Shown: positions 1 through 6,582 of the stretch, piece by piece
How the letters are laid out: each line of letters opens with the position of its first letter
Numbering within the stretch: the stretch's first letter is position 1
NCBI GenBank assembly: GCA_937889705.1
Contig: CALBYO010000053.1
Coordinates: forward strand, 1-8,075
Reading direction: 5' to 3'
Length of the DNA stretch: 8,075 bases
DNA from: an uncultured Bacillota bacterium
Lineage (GTDB): Bacteria > Bacillota > Clostridia > Christensenellales > UBA1242
Position numbers and translations under genes: made by a program
Notes under the pieces: generated by a model
Seen by the model: only the letters and a program-made list of their open reading frames with translations
Database searches by the model: none
What the model was told of the DNA's origin: nothing

Positions 1-3000
1 AAATTTCGCCAAAAGTGCTTGTGATTACAATGCTTGCTGAAATTGCTTCGTTTGCTTCGCTGTAAACGGTGATTATAACTTTACCTTTTTTATGGAATGT
101 TACAACGCCGTTGTTTGATACTGTTGCGATTGTGTCATCGCTGCTTCTATAAATCAGATTTTTATTTGTTGGGTTAGCAGGGGTTAGTACTGGGTTTAAG
201 GTGTAAACTTTGTTTGCAGTTATGATTTCAGATTGAGCAAAATCAATTTTTTCAATACTTGATGTTACAACTATTGAGAATACTTTGATTGTTCCGTCTG
301 AAAGTTTAACTTGCAAGTTAGTTTTTCCGCTTCTAATTGCAGTGAAATAATATTTCCCGCCTTTAACTTGAATTTCAAGAAGTTCGCTGTTGCCTGATTG
401 TAAGATTTCTTTAACTTCAACAATCGACAAGTCAAAGTTTTGTGGAATGTATGAAATAAGTCTTATTTCTTTTTGAGCATTTAACGAAAGATTGTTATTT
501 GCGTCTTCGTTTAAGTTAAAGTTAGTAGAAACACTTGTTTCGTTTGTATATTGAATTGTGAATTTCTTAGAAAGTTGGTTATCTTTGGTTGAAATTGTAA
601 GTTCAACAATGCCTGCTTTTAAGAATGTTAAAGTTTTTGTGCTTTCATCAAAACTTGCAATGCTGCTGTCTGAAATTCTAAAAGTCAAACTATTGATGTC
701 ACTTGCAGCAGGGGTGAGCAAGATATTTAATAAAAGTGACGCTTTTGCAGTGTAATATCTATTATTAAAATAGTTTAAATCATCGCTAGAAATTTCAATA
801 TTAGTGATTTTTGCGGCGATTGTGAGTTTAATATCTGCCAAAATTTTATACAACTCTTGTGTAGTTGAGTTTATAAGTTGGACTTCAATTTGAGCGTAGC
901 CAACTTTATTTGCAGTGATTGAAAGTTTAGCGCCGTTTAGCGACACAGTGACCAATTCTTCGCCAGTTTTTATAACATATTTTATTTCATAGCCGGCGAT
1001 TAAATCGTTTGAATAGTTGTATTCAACTTGGTTTGAAGGGGCGAGAGTGATTTCATCTCCCTCAGGAGCAACAATCTTGCCAAATGTTGTTGTAATTTTG
1101 ATGTCAGCAGTCTTAACAACGCCGTCAATATCAACCAAACTTGATGTTACAATAACTGTTTCTTTGTCGTTAGCACTTTCTTTAAATATCAATTTGTTGT
1201 TTGCAATATATGCTATTGATGAGTAAATTTCGCTAAGTGAGAATGTAACTGTTTTTACACTTGCGTCAATAGGTAAAACATTGCAAAGCAAGTCAATTTG
1301 CGTGTTTGGAGTTTCGCCAGATTGAGTTATAAATTCAATTTTTTCAACCTTTCTTAAAACTTCAACAGATTTTGAATAAATTGGAGAAGTTGAACCAGCA
1401 AGCACAACTGAGAAGGTGAGTGAACCAGCGTTCACTGCTTTTATAGTTGCGAGTGTTGATTGTGCGTTATAAGAGATTGACAAAATGTTGTTGTAAATTG
1501 ATTGTTGGTTAGATAATTCAATTAAGAAACTCTTATTTGACGCATTTGCTGGAATAATATTTGAAAGAGAAACATCAAAAGTTGTTTCGCCAGCAATTAA
1601 AGTGTTTGGCAATGCAGAGATGTCCGCACTGATTGCATAGCCGCCAGTATACCAAATTGTGACGCTCTTTGAAATTTTTGAATTTGACTTTAATGTTGCA
1701 ATTAAAGTGATTTTTCCTGCTTGGTTAAAGTGAATTTTGTTTCCAATAATTTTTGCTATTGCGTTGTCAGAGATTGAGTAGATTATTTCGTTGTCTGTTG
1801 CATCAAGTGGTAATGCGATAGCGTTAAAAATGACTTCGTTATTGCCTGTTACATAACTGTTGTCAAAATAATCTTCGTCTATGTCAAAATCAATGTCATT
1901 TGCGCTCTTGTTAACATGAATTACATAGTCGGTTGTGATTTCGCTTGACTCGCCAGTTTTAACATACAATCTTACAATCGCTGTTCCGCCTGAAATCGCT
2001 GTGAATCTGCCGCTTGTTTCGTCAAGTGTTATAACGATGTCGCCAGCATTTACAGGGGAAGATGATACAATTTTGAAAGTATATTGTTTATTAGTAACGC
2101 CTGTTGGATTTAAAATGAAGTTTAACGCGCCATTTTCACCAGCGTTGATTGTTATTTCGTCTTCAACTTTTTCAACAGAATATGGGTATCCGTTTGTGTA
2201 AATAACATTTATAGTTGCAAAAACGGAAGGATTATTTTTTAAATAAACTTTAACTTTAATAGTTCCAACTGCATTGAATGTGATTTCGCCATTTGCGCTA
2301 ATTGTGGCATTTTCGCCTTCAATTATTTCATAAACCAAATTATCAAAGTTTGTCGCGTCCGCTGGATAGATTGTTGGGTTTAATGATACTTTGTCTGTTG
2401 CAGTAATCAAATTTGCCTTGTCAAATTCAATGTTTGTAATATCTCGTTTTGCGTTGATTAATACACTATCAAAAATGTATGTATCTTCGCCAGTTTGAAT
2501 TTTTACTGTAATAGTGGCTGTGCCGCCGCCAATTATTTGTACAAGTCCGTTTTGATTTACTATCGCAACATTTGTGTTATTGCTTGTGAAATATATGTTT
2601 TTAATGTGCGTGTCTGATGGCGTAAGGGTGTAGTTGATTGTCATATCCTTGATGCCGTCTGATATATCAATGTTAACTTCTTTTTGTTCGAGTTCGAGAG
2701 AAATAGGGTAGCCGCCAGTATATGTGATTTTAATTTTGTCTGTAAAGCCGCCGTCCTGAGTTGTTACAACAATGAACACCGAACCAGTTTGTAAAAAGTT
2801 TATTCTTCCGTTAGCGTCAACAGTTGCGGTTGAAGGGTCGGAAGATGAAAAAATTACATGTCTATTTGTTGCATCAATAGGTTGAATTTCATAACTCAAC
2901 AAAATAGATGATGAGCCGATTGTAATTTCTTCTTCTTCTGGAATGATATTGACAGAAGTAACAGGTATTTTAACATCAATAGAAATACTTGCTTCATAGT

Positions 3001-3565
3001 TTCCGTCAAGAGATGTCGCTGTTATGATTGCTGTTCCAACGCTATGTGCTGTTGCAACGCCACTGGCATTCAAACTGATAATATTTTCGTTAGAAGAACG
3101 CAAAATATAGTTTTGATTTTCAGCAGAACTTGGAATTACGCTTGCCCAAACCAAACAGGTTTCACCAATAGTTAAGGTTGTTTTTTCTGCAAATATTTCA
3201 ATATCGTGTGCACGAGTGTCTGTAACATTTATATGGCAGGTCGCCTTTTTAAGACCATCGCCACTTGTTGCGATAATGTCAACAGCGCCGAAAGCGTGGA
3301 AAGTTACATTTCCTTCTTCGTCAACTGTTGCTATTGTTTCATTGGAAGAACTCCAAATAATTGTTTTGTCTGACGCTCCCTCAGGCTGAACTTTCGCGTT
3401 CAACTTAAAAGGCTCATTTATGTTTGCAACATAATTTTCATAGTCCAAAACAACATTATCAACTGATATAGAAACAACACCGCCAACAATATCCACCGTA
3501 ACATTAACGATGAATATAACAACAAGCGGTATTAAAATCATTAAGAAAATCAATAATTTTTTCAT
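1..3565 (-). CDS. Giant BIG2 (bacterial Ig-like group 2) repeat surface protein, C-terminus outside window
   Basis: An uninterrupted frame runs from ATG at 3565 to the left edge, giving 1188 codons with no stop, so the gene is partial at its 3' end. TAGGAGT at 3577-3571 lies 5 bases before the ATG and supports this start. Residues 1-3 are MKK, followed by a hydrophobic stretch at about 4-22. This is a Sec signal or signal anchor; I see no lipobox cysteine and no clear AXA cleavage site. From about residue 31 the chain is made of at least 13 consecutive 80-95 residue beta-rich units. They carry BIG2 hallmarks: P-x-(D/N)AT, (W/F/Y)SSS(N/D), IATVD-x-x-G-x-V, and G-x-(A/V)-x-I-x-(A/V). Domains of this family occur in extracellular adhesins and envelope proteins. 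The protein is therefore probably exported and displayed as a long rod. It is the third gene of the operon, 16 bp after the permease stop. No catalytic domain or cell-wall anchor is visible; either could lie in the missing C-terminus. Ligand and function are unknown. Confidence 0.93.
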   Translation of the reverse strand, partial: MKKLLIFLMILIPLVVIFIVNVTVDIVGGVVSISVDNVVLDYENYVANINEPFKLNAKVQPEGASDKTIIWSSSNETIATVDEEGNVTFHAFGAVDIIATSGDGLKKATCHINVTDTRAHDIEIFAEKTTLTIGETCLVWASVIPSSAENQNYILRSSNENIISLNASGVATAHSVGTAIITATSLDGNYEASISIDVKIPVTSVNIIPEEEEITIGSSSILLSYEIQPIDATNRHVIFSSSDPSTATVDANGRINFLQTGSVFIVVTTQDGGFTDKIKITYTGGYPISLELEQKEVNIDISDGIKDMTINYTLTPSDTHIKNIYFTSNNTNVAIVNQNGLVQIIGGGTATITVKIQTGEDTYIFDSVLINAKRDITNIEFDKANLITATDKVSLNPTIYPADATNFDNLVYEIIEGENATISANGEITFNAVGTIKVKVYLKNNPSVFATINVIYTNGYPYSVEKVEDEITINAGENGALNFILNPTGVTNKQYTFKIVSSSPVNAGDIVITLDETSGRFTAISGGTAIVRLYVKTGESSEITTDYVIHVNKSANDIDFDIDEDYFDNSYVTGNNEVIFNAIALPLDATDNEIIYSISDNAIAKIIGNKIHFNQAGKITLIATLKSNSKISKSVTIWYTGGYAISADISALPNTLIAGETTFDVSLSNIIPANASNKSFLIELSNQQSIYNNILSISYNAQSTLATIKAVNAGSLTFSVVLAGSTSPIYSKSVEVLRKVEKIEFITQSGETPNTQIDLLCNVLPIDASVKTVTFSLSEIYSSIAYIANNKLIFKESANDKETVIVTSSLVDIDGVVKTADIKITTTFGKIVAPEGDEITLAPSNQVEYNYSNDLIAGYEIKYVIKTGEELVTVSLNGAKLSITANKVGYAQIEVQLINSTTQELYKILADIKLTIAAKITNIEISSDDLNYFNNRYYTAKASLLLNILLTPAASDINSLTFRISDSSIASFDESTKTLTFLKAGIVELTISTKDNQLSKKFTIQYTNETSVSTNFNLNEDANNNLSLNAQKEIRLISYIPQNFDLSIVEVKEILQSGNSELLEIQVKGGKYYFTAIRSGKTNLQVKLSDGTIKVFSIVVTSSIEKIDFAQSEIITANKVYTLNPVLTPANPTNKNLIYRSSDDTIATVSNNGVVTFHKKGKVIITVYSEANEAISASIVITSTFGEI
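11..3475 (-). repeat. Tandem array of about 13 BIG2-like domains with a two-domain super-repeat
   Basis: This is a protein-level repeat inside the giant gene. By eye, the units lie at about residues 31-115, 119-198, 201-282, 286-371, 374-456, 460-552, 553-638, 643-737, 738-826, 829-917, 921-1006, 1008-1101 and 1103-1185. Linkers alternate between two kinds. Odd-numbered units from the third on end in YTGGYP, YTNGYP, YTGGYA, TTFGK, YTNET and STFGE, at residues 282, 456, 639, 826, 1006 and 1183. Even-numbered units pass to the next through an I-x-x-I-(E/D)-(F/I) linker at residues 379, 558, 743, 923 and 1107. The DNA has diverged strongly, but the 14-mer TAGCCGCCAGTATA recurs exactly at 1638-1651 and 2709-2722 on the plus strand, encoding two of the YTGGY linkers. 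Domain borders are approximate. Confidence 0.8.
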
Positions 3566-3581
3566 TTTGTACTCCTAATTA

Positions 3582-5216
3582 TTATGCTTCAATATTGTGA
3601 TATTTTTTCTCTATTTTTGCATAAAGCGTGATAAATTCAATAACTGCATAAGGAACGGCGAAGCCGAACAATATGTAATAAATGAAATTAAGCGAGAAGA
3701 TGTAAGAAACAATAATTGCGGCAACGCCTAATACAAGGGAAATTACAAGCCCAATTCCAACGCTGGATATGATGTTTCTGTTTGCGTTTGTCATTTCTTC
3801 GTTGCCAAGATACTTAAATTTAGGATTTTTCAAATCTCTTTCAATTCCAAAGCACGCGTTTCCAAGCATGATAAGTGAAATTGCGAGGGTGTAGAGCAAT
3901 GCTTGACTTATTGAAAGCGTTCCGAAAAGCCACAAAGCCACACAACTTATTAAAATTGAAGGCACTGTTACAATCATATACAATGACAATTTAACTGACA
4001 CTTGTCTTTTGTAGGTTACAGGGATAATTTTTGTGTGGAAGAATTTGTCTCCCTCTCTTGTCAAACTTGAAGCGGAGAAAGATACCGCCATAGACAAGAA
4101 CATAATTAAAACTAAAATGCTGATGCCTGGAAGTAAGCCTGAACCAAGTTTTTCAATTCCAATATTTCCGCAAATTGCGTTTGAGAAATAAACCATGAGT
4201 GGAGTTGTTAGCACAACGGCTAGGTATTGGAAAGAATAGTTGACCGAGCGGAAAATGTTTATAAATTCACGCTTAAATAGGGCACTTGTGACTGACATTT
4301 TTTTGATTTTTATGTTTTTTCTAAGGAAAGTGTTTTCACTTTCAACATTGTTTAATAGAACTTTAACATAAATCTTTTTAGCGATGTATACGAGCCCTAT
4401 CACGCAAACAGCACCGACTAAGATTGTAACAAAGAAACTTTTTAAGAAATTGTTGCCAGTTAAAATATTTTTAAGTGCGACCTCTGGATAGAAGTAATAG
4501 GTTATATTTTTAACATTTGCTACCACATCAGCGGTTAAAACAGAACCAGCGTCATTGGAATTAAGCAATTTTAAAAGTATGTCTAAAACTTGCATATATG
4601 TTACGAAGCCAATAGCCACGATAGCAACATAAGTGATAAGCATAAGCACAAACTTGCTTTTTAAAAAAGAAATTACATACATTGTTGGAAGCGCAAAGAT
4701 AGTTGCCAAAATGAAAGGCAGAATTGCAGAAAATACGCATACAAAAGGTATCATGCAATAATACAAGGCAGGTGTTGGAAGCATACCATAGCCCGCCGCC
4801 AAAATGCCATACATAATGAGCACTGGAACCATAATCAAAAATGAAAATATGCACATATAGATGAATGCAAAAAGAGATTTAGCAACAAATATTTTTTCGC
4901 CAGAAACGGGGAGTTTTAAAAGCGAGCCAGAATCTGAATTGAAAAATAATGTTTTTGTTAAAAGTCCAAGCCCTATAAACAACTGAATTAATTGAACAAT
5001 CAGTATAAAGAATATCAAAAATTCGTTGCCCAAATTAGAACGCAAGCAAATATTGATTATGTTTTTAAACATGAACATAATAAGCGCGGCAACAATACCT
5101 ACGCCAATTAAAATTGCGATTACATCAAAAATTTTGACATAAAGTTTTTTACTTTTGTCAAATCTTGGGAATTTTAGTGCAAATTCAAGCTTAATTAGCG
5201 CTAGTAGTTGTTTCAA
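3582..5216 (-). CDS. ABC-2-type exporter permease, 12 TM helices in two halves, TTG start
   Basis: This 544-residue integral membrane protein is the likely transmembrane partner of the upstream ATPase. Hydrophobic segments lie near residues 31-50, 65-90, 112-135, 150-182, 188-210, 260-285, 328-350, 362-385, 405-428, 432-452, 482-507 and 510-535, which suggests two six-helix halves. Each half has a related loop: LKLPVSGEKIFVAK at 100-113, and TREGDKFFHTKIIP at 386-399. The second resembles the S/T-R-E-G...K-x-x-P signature of ABC-2 permeases. A later loop with D-L-K-N-P-K-F-K-Y...NEE (456-474) also resembles clostridial 'putative ABC transporter permease subunit' proteins, and the length fits that group. 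That family assignment is from memory of the family, not from a search. The start is TTG at 5216, inside the 3' end of the ATPase gene. A Shine-Dalgarno sequence lies 9 bases upstream, and the next in-frame Met is far downstream, within the first helix. The overlap implies translational coupling and fixed stoichiometry. The substrate is unknown, but the ATPase type and the absence of a binding-protein gene favour export. Confidence 0.9.
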   Translation of the reverse strand: MKQLLALIKLEFALKFPRFDKSKKLYVKIFDVIAILIGVGIVAALIMFMFKNIINICLRSNLGNEFLIFFILIVQLIQLFIGLGLLTKTLFFNSDSGSLLKLPVSGEKIFVAKSLFAFIYMCIFSFLIMVPVLIMYGILAAGYGMLPTPALYYCMIPFVCVFSAILPFILATIFALPTMYVISFLKSKFVLMLITYVAIVAIGFVTYMQVLDILLKLLNSNDAGSVLTADVVANVKNITYYFYPEVALKNILTGNNFLKSFFVTILVGAVCVIGLVYIAKKIYVKVLLNNVESENTFLRKNIKIKKMSVTSALFKREFINIFRSVNYSFQYLAVVLTTPLMVYFSNAICGNIGIEKLGSGLLPGISILVLIMFLSMAVSFSASSLTREGDKFFHTKIIPVTYKRQVSVKLSLYMIVTVPSILISCVALWLFGTLSISQALLYTLAISLIMLGNACFGIERDLKNPKFKYLGNEEMTNANRNIISSVGIGLVISLVLGVAAIIVSYIFSLNFIYYILFGFAVPYAVIEFITLYAKIEKKYHNIEA

Positions 5217-6324
5217 TTTCTTTTACCTCTTCCTTTTTAGGCTTTCTGCCTCTTTTTTTAGGGGTTGTGTTTTCTTCTGTTTTATTTTCTTCCGCGTTTT
5301 CTTCAATTTTTGTTTCAAAAGACTTTTCTTCAACCTTTTCTTCTTTGATTGAGTTTTCGTTTAAATTCTCGGTTGAATTTTCTGTGGAATTTTCTGTGGA
5401 ATTTGTTGAGTTTTCGTTTAAGTTTTCGGTCAAATCTGTTTTGTTATCGTTGTTTGTATCAGAATTTTGTTTTGTTTTTTCCAAAATCTGTTCAAGCACA
5501 TCTTTTTCTTCATGTTTTTTCTTTTTGAACCATGGGAAAGAGAATTTTTTCTTTTTCTTTGCTTGATTTGCTTCTGCAAGTTGGTCGTTTATTGAAATTT
5601 CGTCTTTTGTTAAATCAAGAAAATATTCTTCAAGTGAAACTTTTGAGTTAGCCATGAAATCTTCAACATCAATTATTTCAACCAAATGTCCTTTGTTGAT
5701 AATTGCAACTCTGTCGCAAAGTTTTTCAACCATGTCGATATTATGCGATGAAAAGAAAACGGTGTTGCCAAGGCGCTTGTGTTCTTTCATATAGCATTTA
5801 ATATCATAAGCTGATTGTGGGTCAAGACCCATCAAAGGTTCGTCTAGAACCCAAAGTTTTGGGTTATGTATAAGCGCTGCAATAATGCAGATTTTTTGTT
5901 TCATACCATGCGAATATGACCTAATTTGATTGTCAATAGCGTGGCGCATATTGAAAAGTTTAACAAATTTTTCAAGGTTCTTTTCTGTGTCTTCTTTGCT
6001 AACTTTATACAAACTAGCAATGTAGTTGACATATTCTTTGCCTGTCAAATTTTCATAAACTGCGTGGTTATCTGGAACATAGCCGATATTAAGTTTACAT
6101 TCGATAGGCTCTTTTTTTATGTCGTGACCGCAGATTTCTATTGTACCGCTGTCAAAAGGAATGATCCCTGTGATTGATTTGATAGTGGTTGATTTACCAG
6201 CACCATTTTTGCCCAAAAAGCCGAAAATTTCGCCTTCTTTGACTTCAAATGAAAGGTCTTTAACTGAATAAATTTCAGAGTTTTTATATTTTTTGCAAAC
6301 ATTTGTGAGTTTTAGCATTGCCAT
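5191..6324 (-). CDS. ABC transporter ATP-binding protein with long low-complexity C-terminal tail
   Basis: This 377-residue ATPase should energise the adjacent permease at the inner face of the membrane. Residues 1-240 form a normal nucleotide-binding domain. Walker A is GKNGAGKST (38-46), the Q-loop region is GYVPDNH (81-87, with Asp in place of Gln, as in many ABC-2 ATPases), and the signature is YSHGMKQK (137-144). Walker B is LWVLDEP (157-163, Glu162 catalytic), the D-loop is MGLDP (165-169) and the switch His is His194 in SSHN. From about residue 250 the protein departs from the family. There is a Lys/aromatic patch (256-270), a Glu/Asn/Thr/Ser-rich disordered stretch with NSTE repeats, and PKKRGRKPKKE (355-365), close to an AT-hook. 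The start at 6324 is preferred over the upstream ATG at 6357, because AGGAG sits 10 bases before 6324 and nothing similar precedes 6357. It is the first gene of the operon and overlaps the permease by 26 bp. Related enzymes are usually 230-310 residues, so the tail is the oddity. Confidence 0.94.
   Translation of the reverse strand: MAMLKLTNVCKKYKNSEIYSVKDLSFEVKEGEIFGFLGKNGAGKSTTIKSITGIIPFDSGTIEICGHDIKKEPIECKLNIGYVPDNHAVYENLTGKEYVNYIASLYKVSKEDTEKNLEKFVKLFNMRHAIDNQIRSYSHGMKQKICIIAALIHNPKLWVLDEPLMGLDPQSAYDIKCYMKEHKRLGNTVFFSSHNIDMVEKLCDRVAIINKGHLVEIIDVEDFMANSKVSLEEYFLDLTKDEISINDQLAEANQAKKKKKFSFPWFKKKKHEEKDVLEQILEKTKQNSDTNNDNKTDLTENLNENSTNSTENSTENSTENLNENSIKEEKVEEKSFETKIEENAEENKTEENTTPKKRGRKPKKEEVKEIETTTSAN
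5225..5234 (-). promoter_or_regulatory. Ribosome binding site that decides the permease TTG start
   Basis: On the minus strand AGGAAGAGGT lies inside the last codons of the ATPase gene and ends 8 bases before the TTG at 5216; GAGG itself is 9 bases away. It doubles as coding sequence for the Lys-Glu-Glu-Val run of the ATPase tail. Its position makes TTG the most credible start and points to translational coupling. Confidence 0.7.
5351..5430 (-). repeat. Nested in-frame minisatellite in the ATPase tail
   Basis: On the plus strand the 12-mer GAATTTTCTGTG is present exactly at 5375-5386 and 5387-5398, with a diverged third copy at 5399-5410. Around it is a longer direct duplication, GAGTTTTCGTTTAA at 5351-5364 and again at 5408-5421, offset by 57 bp. 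On the coding strand the 12-mers give NSTE units (residues 308-319), and the flanks give ENLNENS at 300-306 and 319-325. Both periods are multiples of three, so copy-number change would alter tail length without shifting the frame. Confidence 0.85.
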
Positions 6325-6334
6325 AAAGATTTTT

Positions 6335-6339
6335 CTCCT
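6335..6339 (-). promoter_or_regulatory. Ribosome binding site of the ABC ATPase gene
   Basis: AGGAG on the minus strand lies 10 bases before ATG 6324 and 16 bases before the next ATG at 6318. It excludes the longer frame that begins at 6357, which has only a T-rich run upstream. The start at 6324 therefore fits best; 6318 is a less likely alternative. Confidence 0.7.
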
Positions 6340-6393
6340 GTAATAAAAGTTGGGCATAAAAAAACAAAAAAATTAAAAATATTTTCTATGTTC

Positions 6394-6440
6394 AACTAGT
6401 GATTTTACGCTAGTAATTTCTTAAAATTTAACTAGTAATT
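6394..6440. repeat. Three CTAGTRATT repeats with a dyad in the operon leader, possible operator
   Basis: On the plus strand, CTAGTGATT occurs at 6396-6404, and CTAGTAATT at 6410-6418 and 6432-6440. The first and third copies share a longer core, AACTAGTRATTT. The first two copies also frame an inverted repeat: ACTAGTG (6395-6401), six bases, then CGCTAGT (6408-6414). The third copy overlaps the predicted start of minus-strand transcription (about 6437), and the dyad lies about 23-42 bases downstream of it. That is a place where a repressor or an RNA leader element could act. The regulator is not in the window, and the role is inference. Confidence 0.4.
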
Positions 6441-6443
6441 TAT

Positions 6444-6472
6444 ATAATAATATATAATTCATTAAAAGTCAA
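6444..6472 (-). promoter_or_regulatory. Probable sigma-A type promoter of the ABC/BIG2 operon
   Basis: On the minus strand, TTGACT (6472-6467, 5 of 6 to consensus) is followed after exactly 17 bp by TATTAT (6449-6444, 5 of 6). Transcription would begin near 6437, giving a leader of about 110 bases before ATG 6324. The surroundings are very AT-rich, so chance matches to the -10 box are common, but the paired boxes and spacing are good. Confidence 0.55.
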
Positions 6473-6480
6473 TGCGAAAA

Positions 6481-6506
6481 TGTAGAAAAAGTTCGCTTTT
6501 TTTATA
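6481..6506 (+). other. A-U-rich hairpin with UUCG loop upstream of the P-type ATPase gene
   Basis: On plus-strand RNA, UGUAGAAAAAG (6481-6491) can pair with CUUUUUUUAUA (6496-6506) across a UUCG loop, giving 11 pairs of which two are G-U. The pairing is worse on the minus strand, where those G-U pairs become A-C mismatches. It could be a leader structure if transcription starts upstream, or simply an A-tract facing a T-tract. The stem has only one G-C pair, so it is weak as a terminator. Confidence 0.3.
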
Positions 6507-6508
6507 AT
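6503..6508 (+). promoter_or_regulatory. Candidate -10 box for the P-type ATPase gene
   Basis: A perfect TATAAT lies 74 bp before the ATG at 6583. The best partner 16 bp upstream is TGTAGA (6481-6486), only 3 of 6 to TTGACA, and there is no extended -10 TG. Other TATAAT matches lie at 6443-6448 and 6453-6458 in the same AT-rich stretch. The true promoter cannot be fixed by reading alone. Confidence 0.25.
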
Positions 6509-6582
6509 TTTGTTGGAGTTATTAAATTCGCCATTGCAACATATTTTACATTGATATTTTTTTAGGATAGAAAAGTTGTTAT

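Noticed and set aside
558..2201. Several short plus-strand frames (558-755, 1017-1226, 1935-2201)
   Set aside because: All are antisense to the uninterrupted BIG2 repeat frame and show no motif of their own.
11..3475. Regularly spaced repeats read as a CRISPR or other DNA-level array
   Set aside because: The periodicity is at the protein level, about 270 and 540 bp, with highly diverged DNA, and it follows the reading frame of the Ig domains.
5368..5403. N-S-T sequons in the ATPase tail as glycosylation sites
   Set aside because: The ATPase is cytoplasmic, and the sequons simply reflect the 12 bp repeat.
5267..5566. Phe/Ser-rich plus-strand frame
   Set aside because: It is the reverse complement of the Lys/Glu-rich ATPase tail; the composition explains it.
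6325..6357. Longer ATPase start at 6357 (11 extra residues, including YYRR)
   Set aside because: The extra residues precede the normal family N-terminus, no Shine-Dalgarno lies before 6357, and the AGGAG at 6339-6335 fits the start at 6324.
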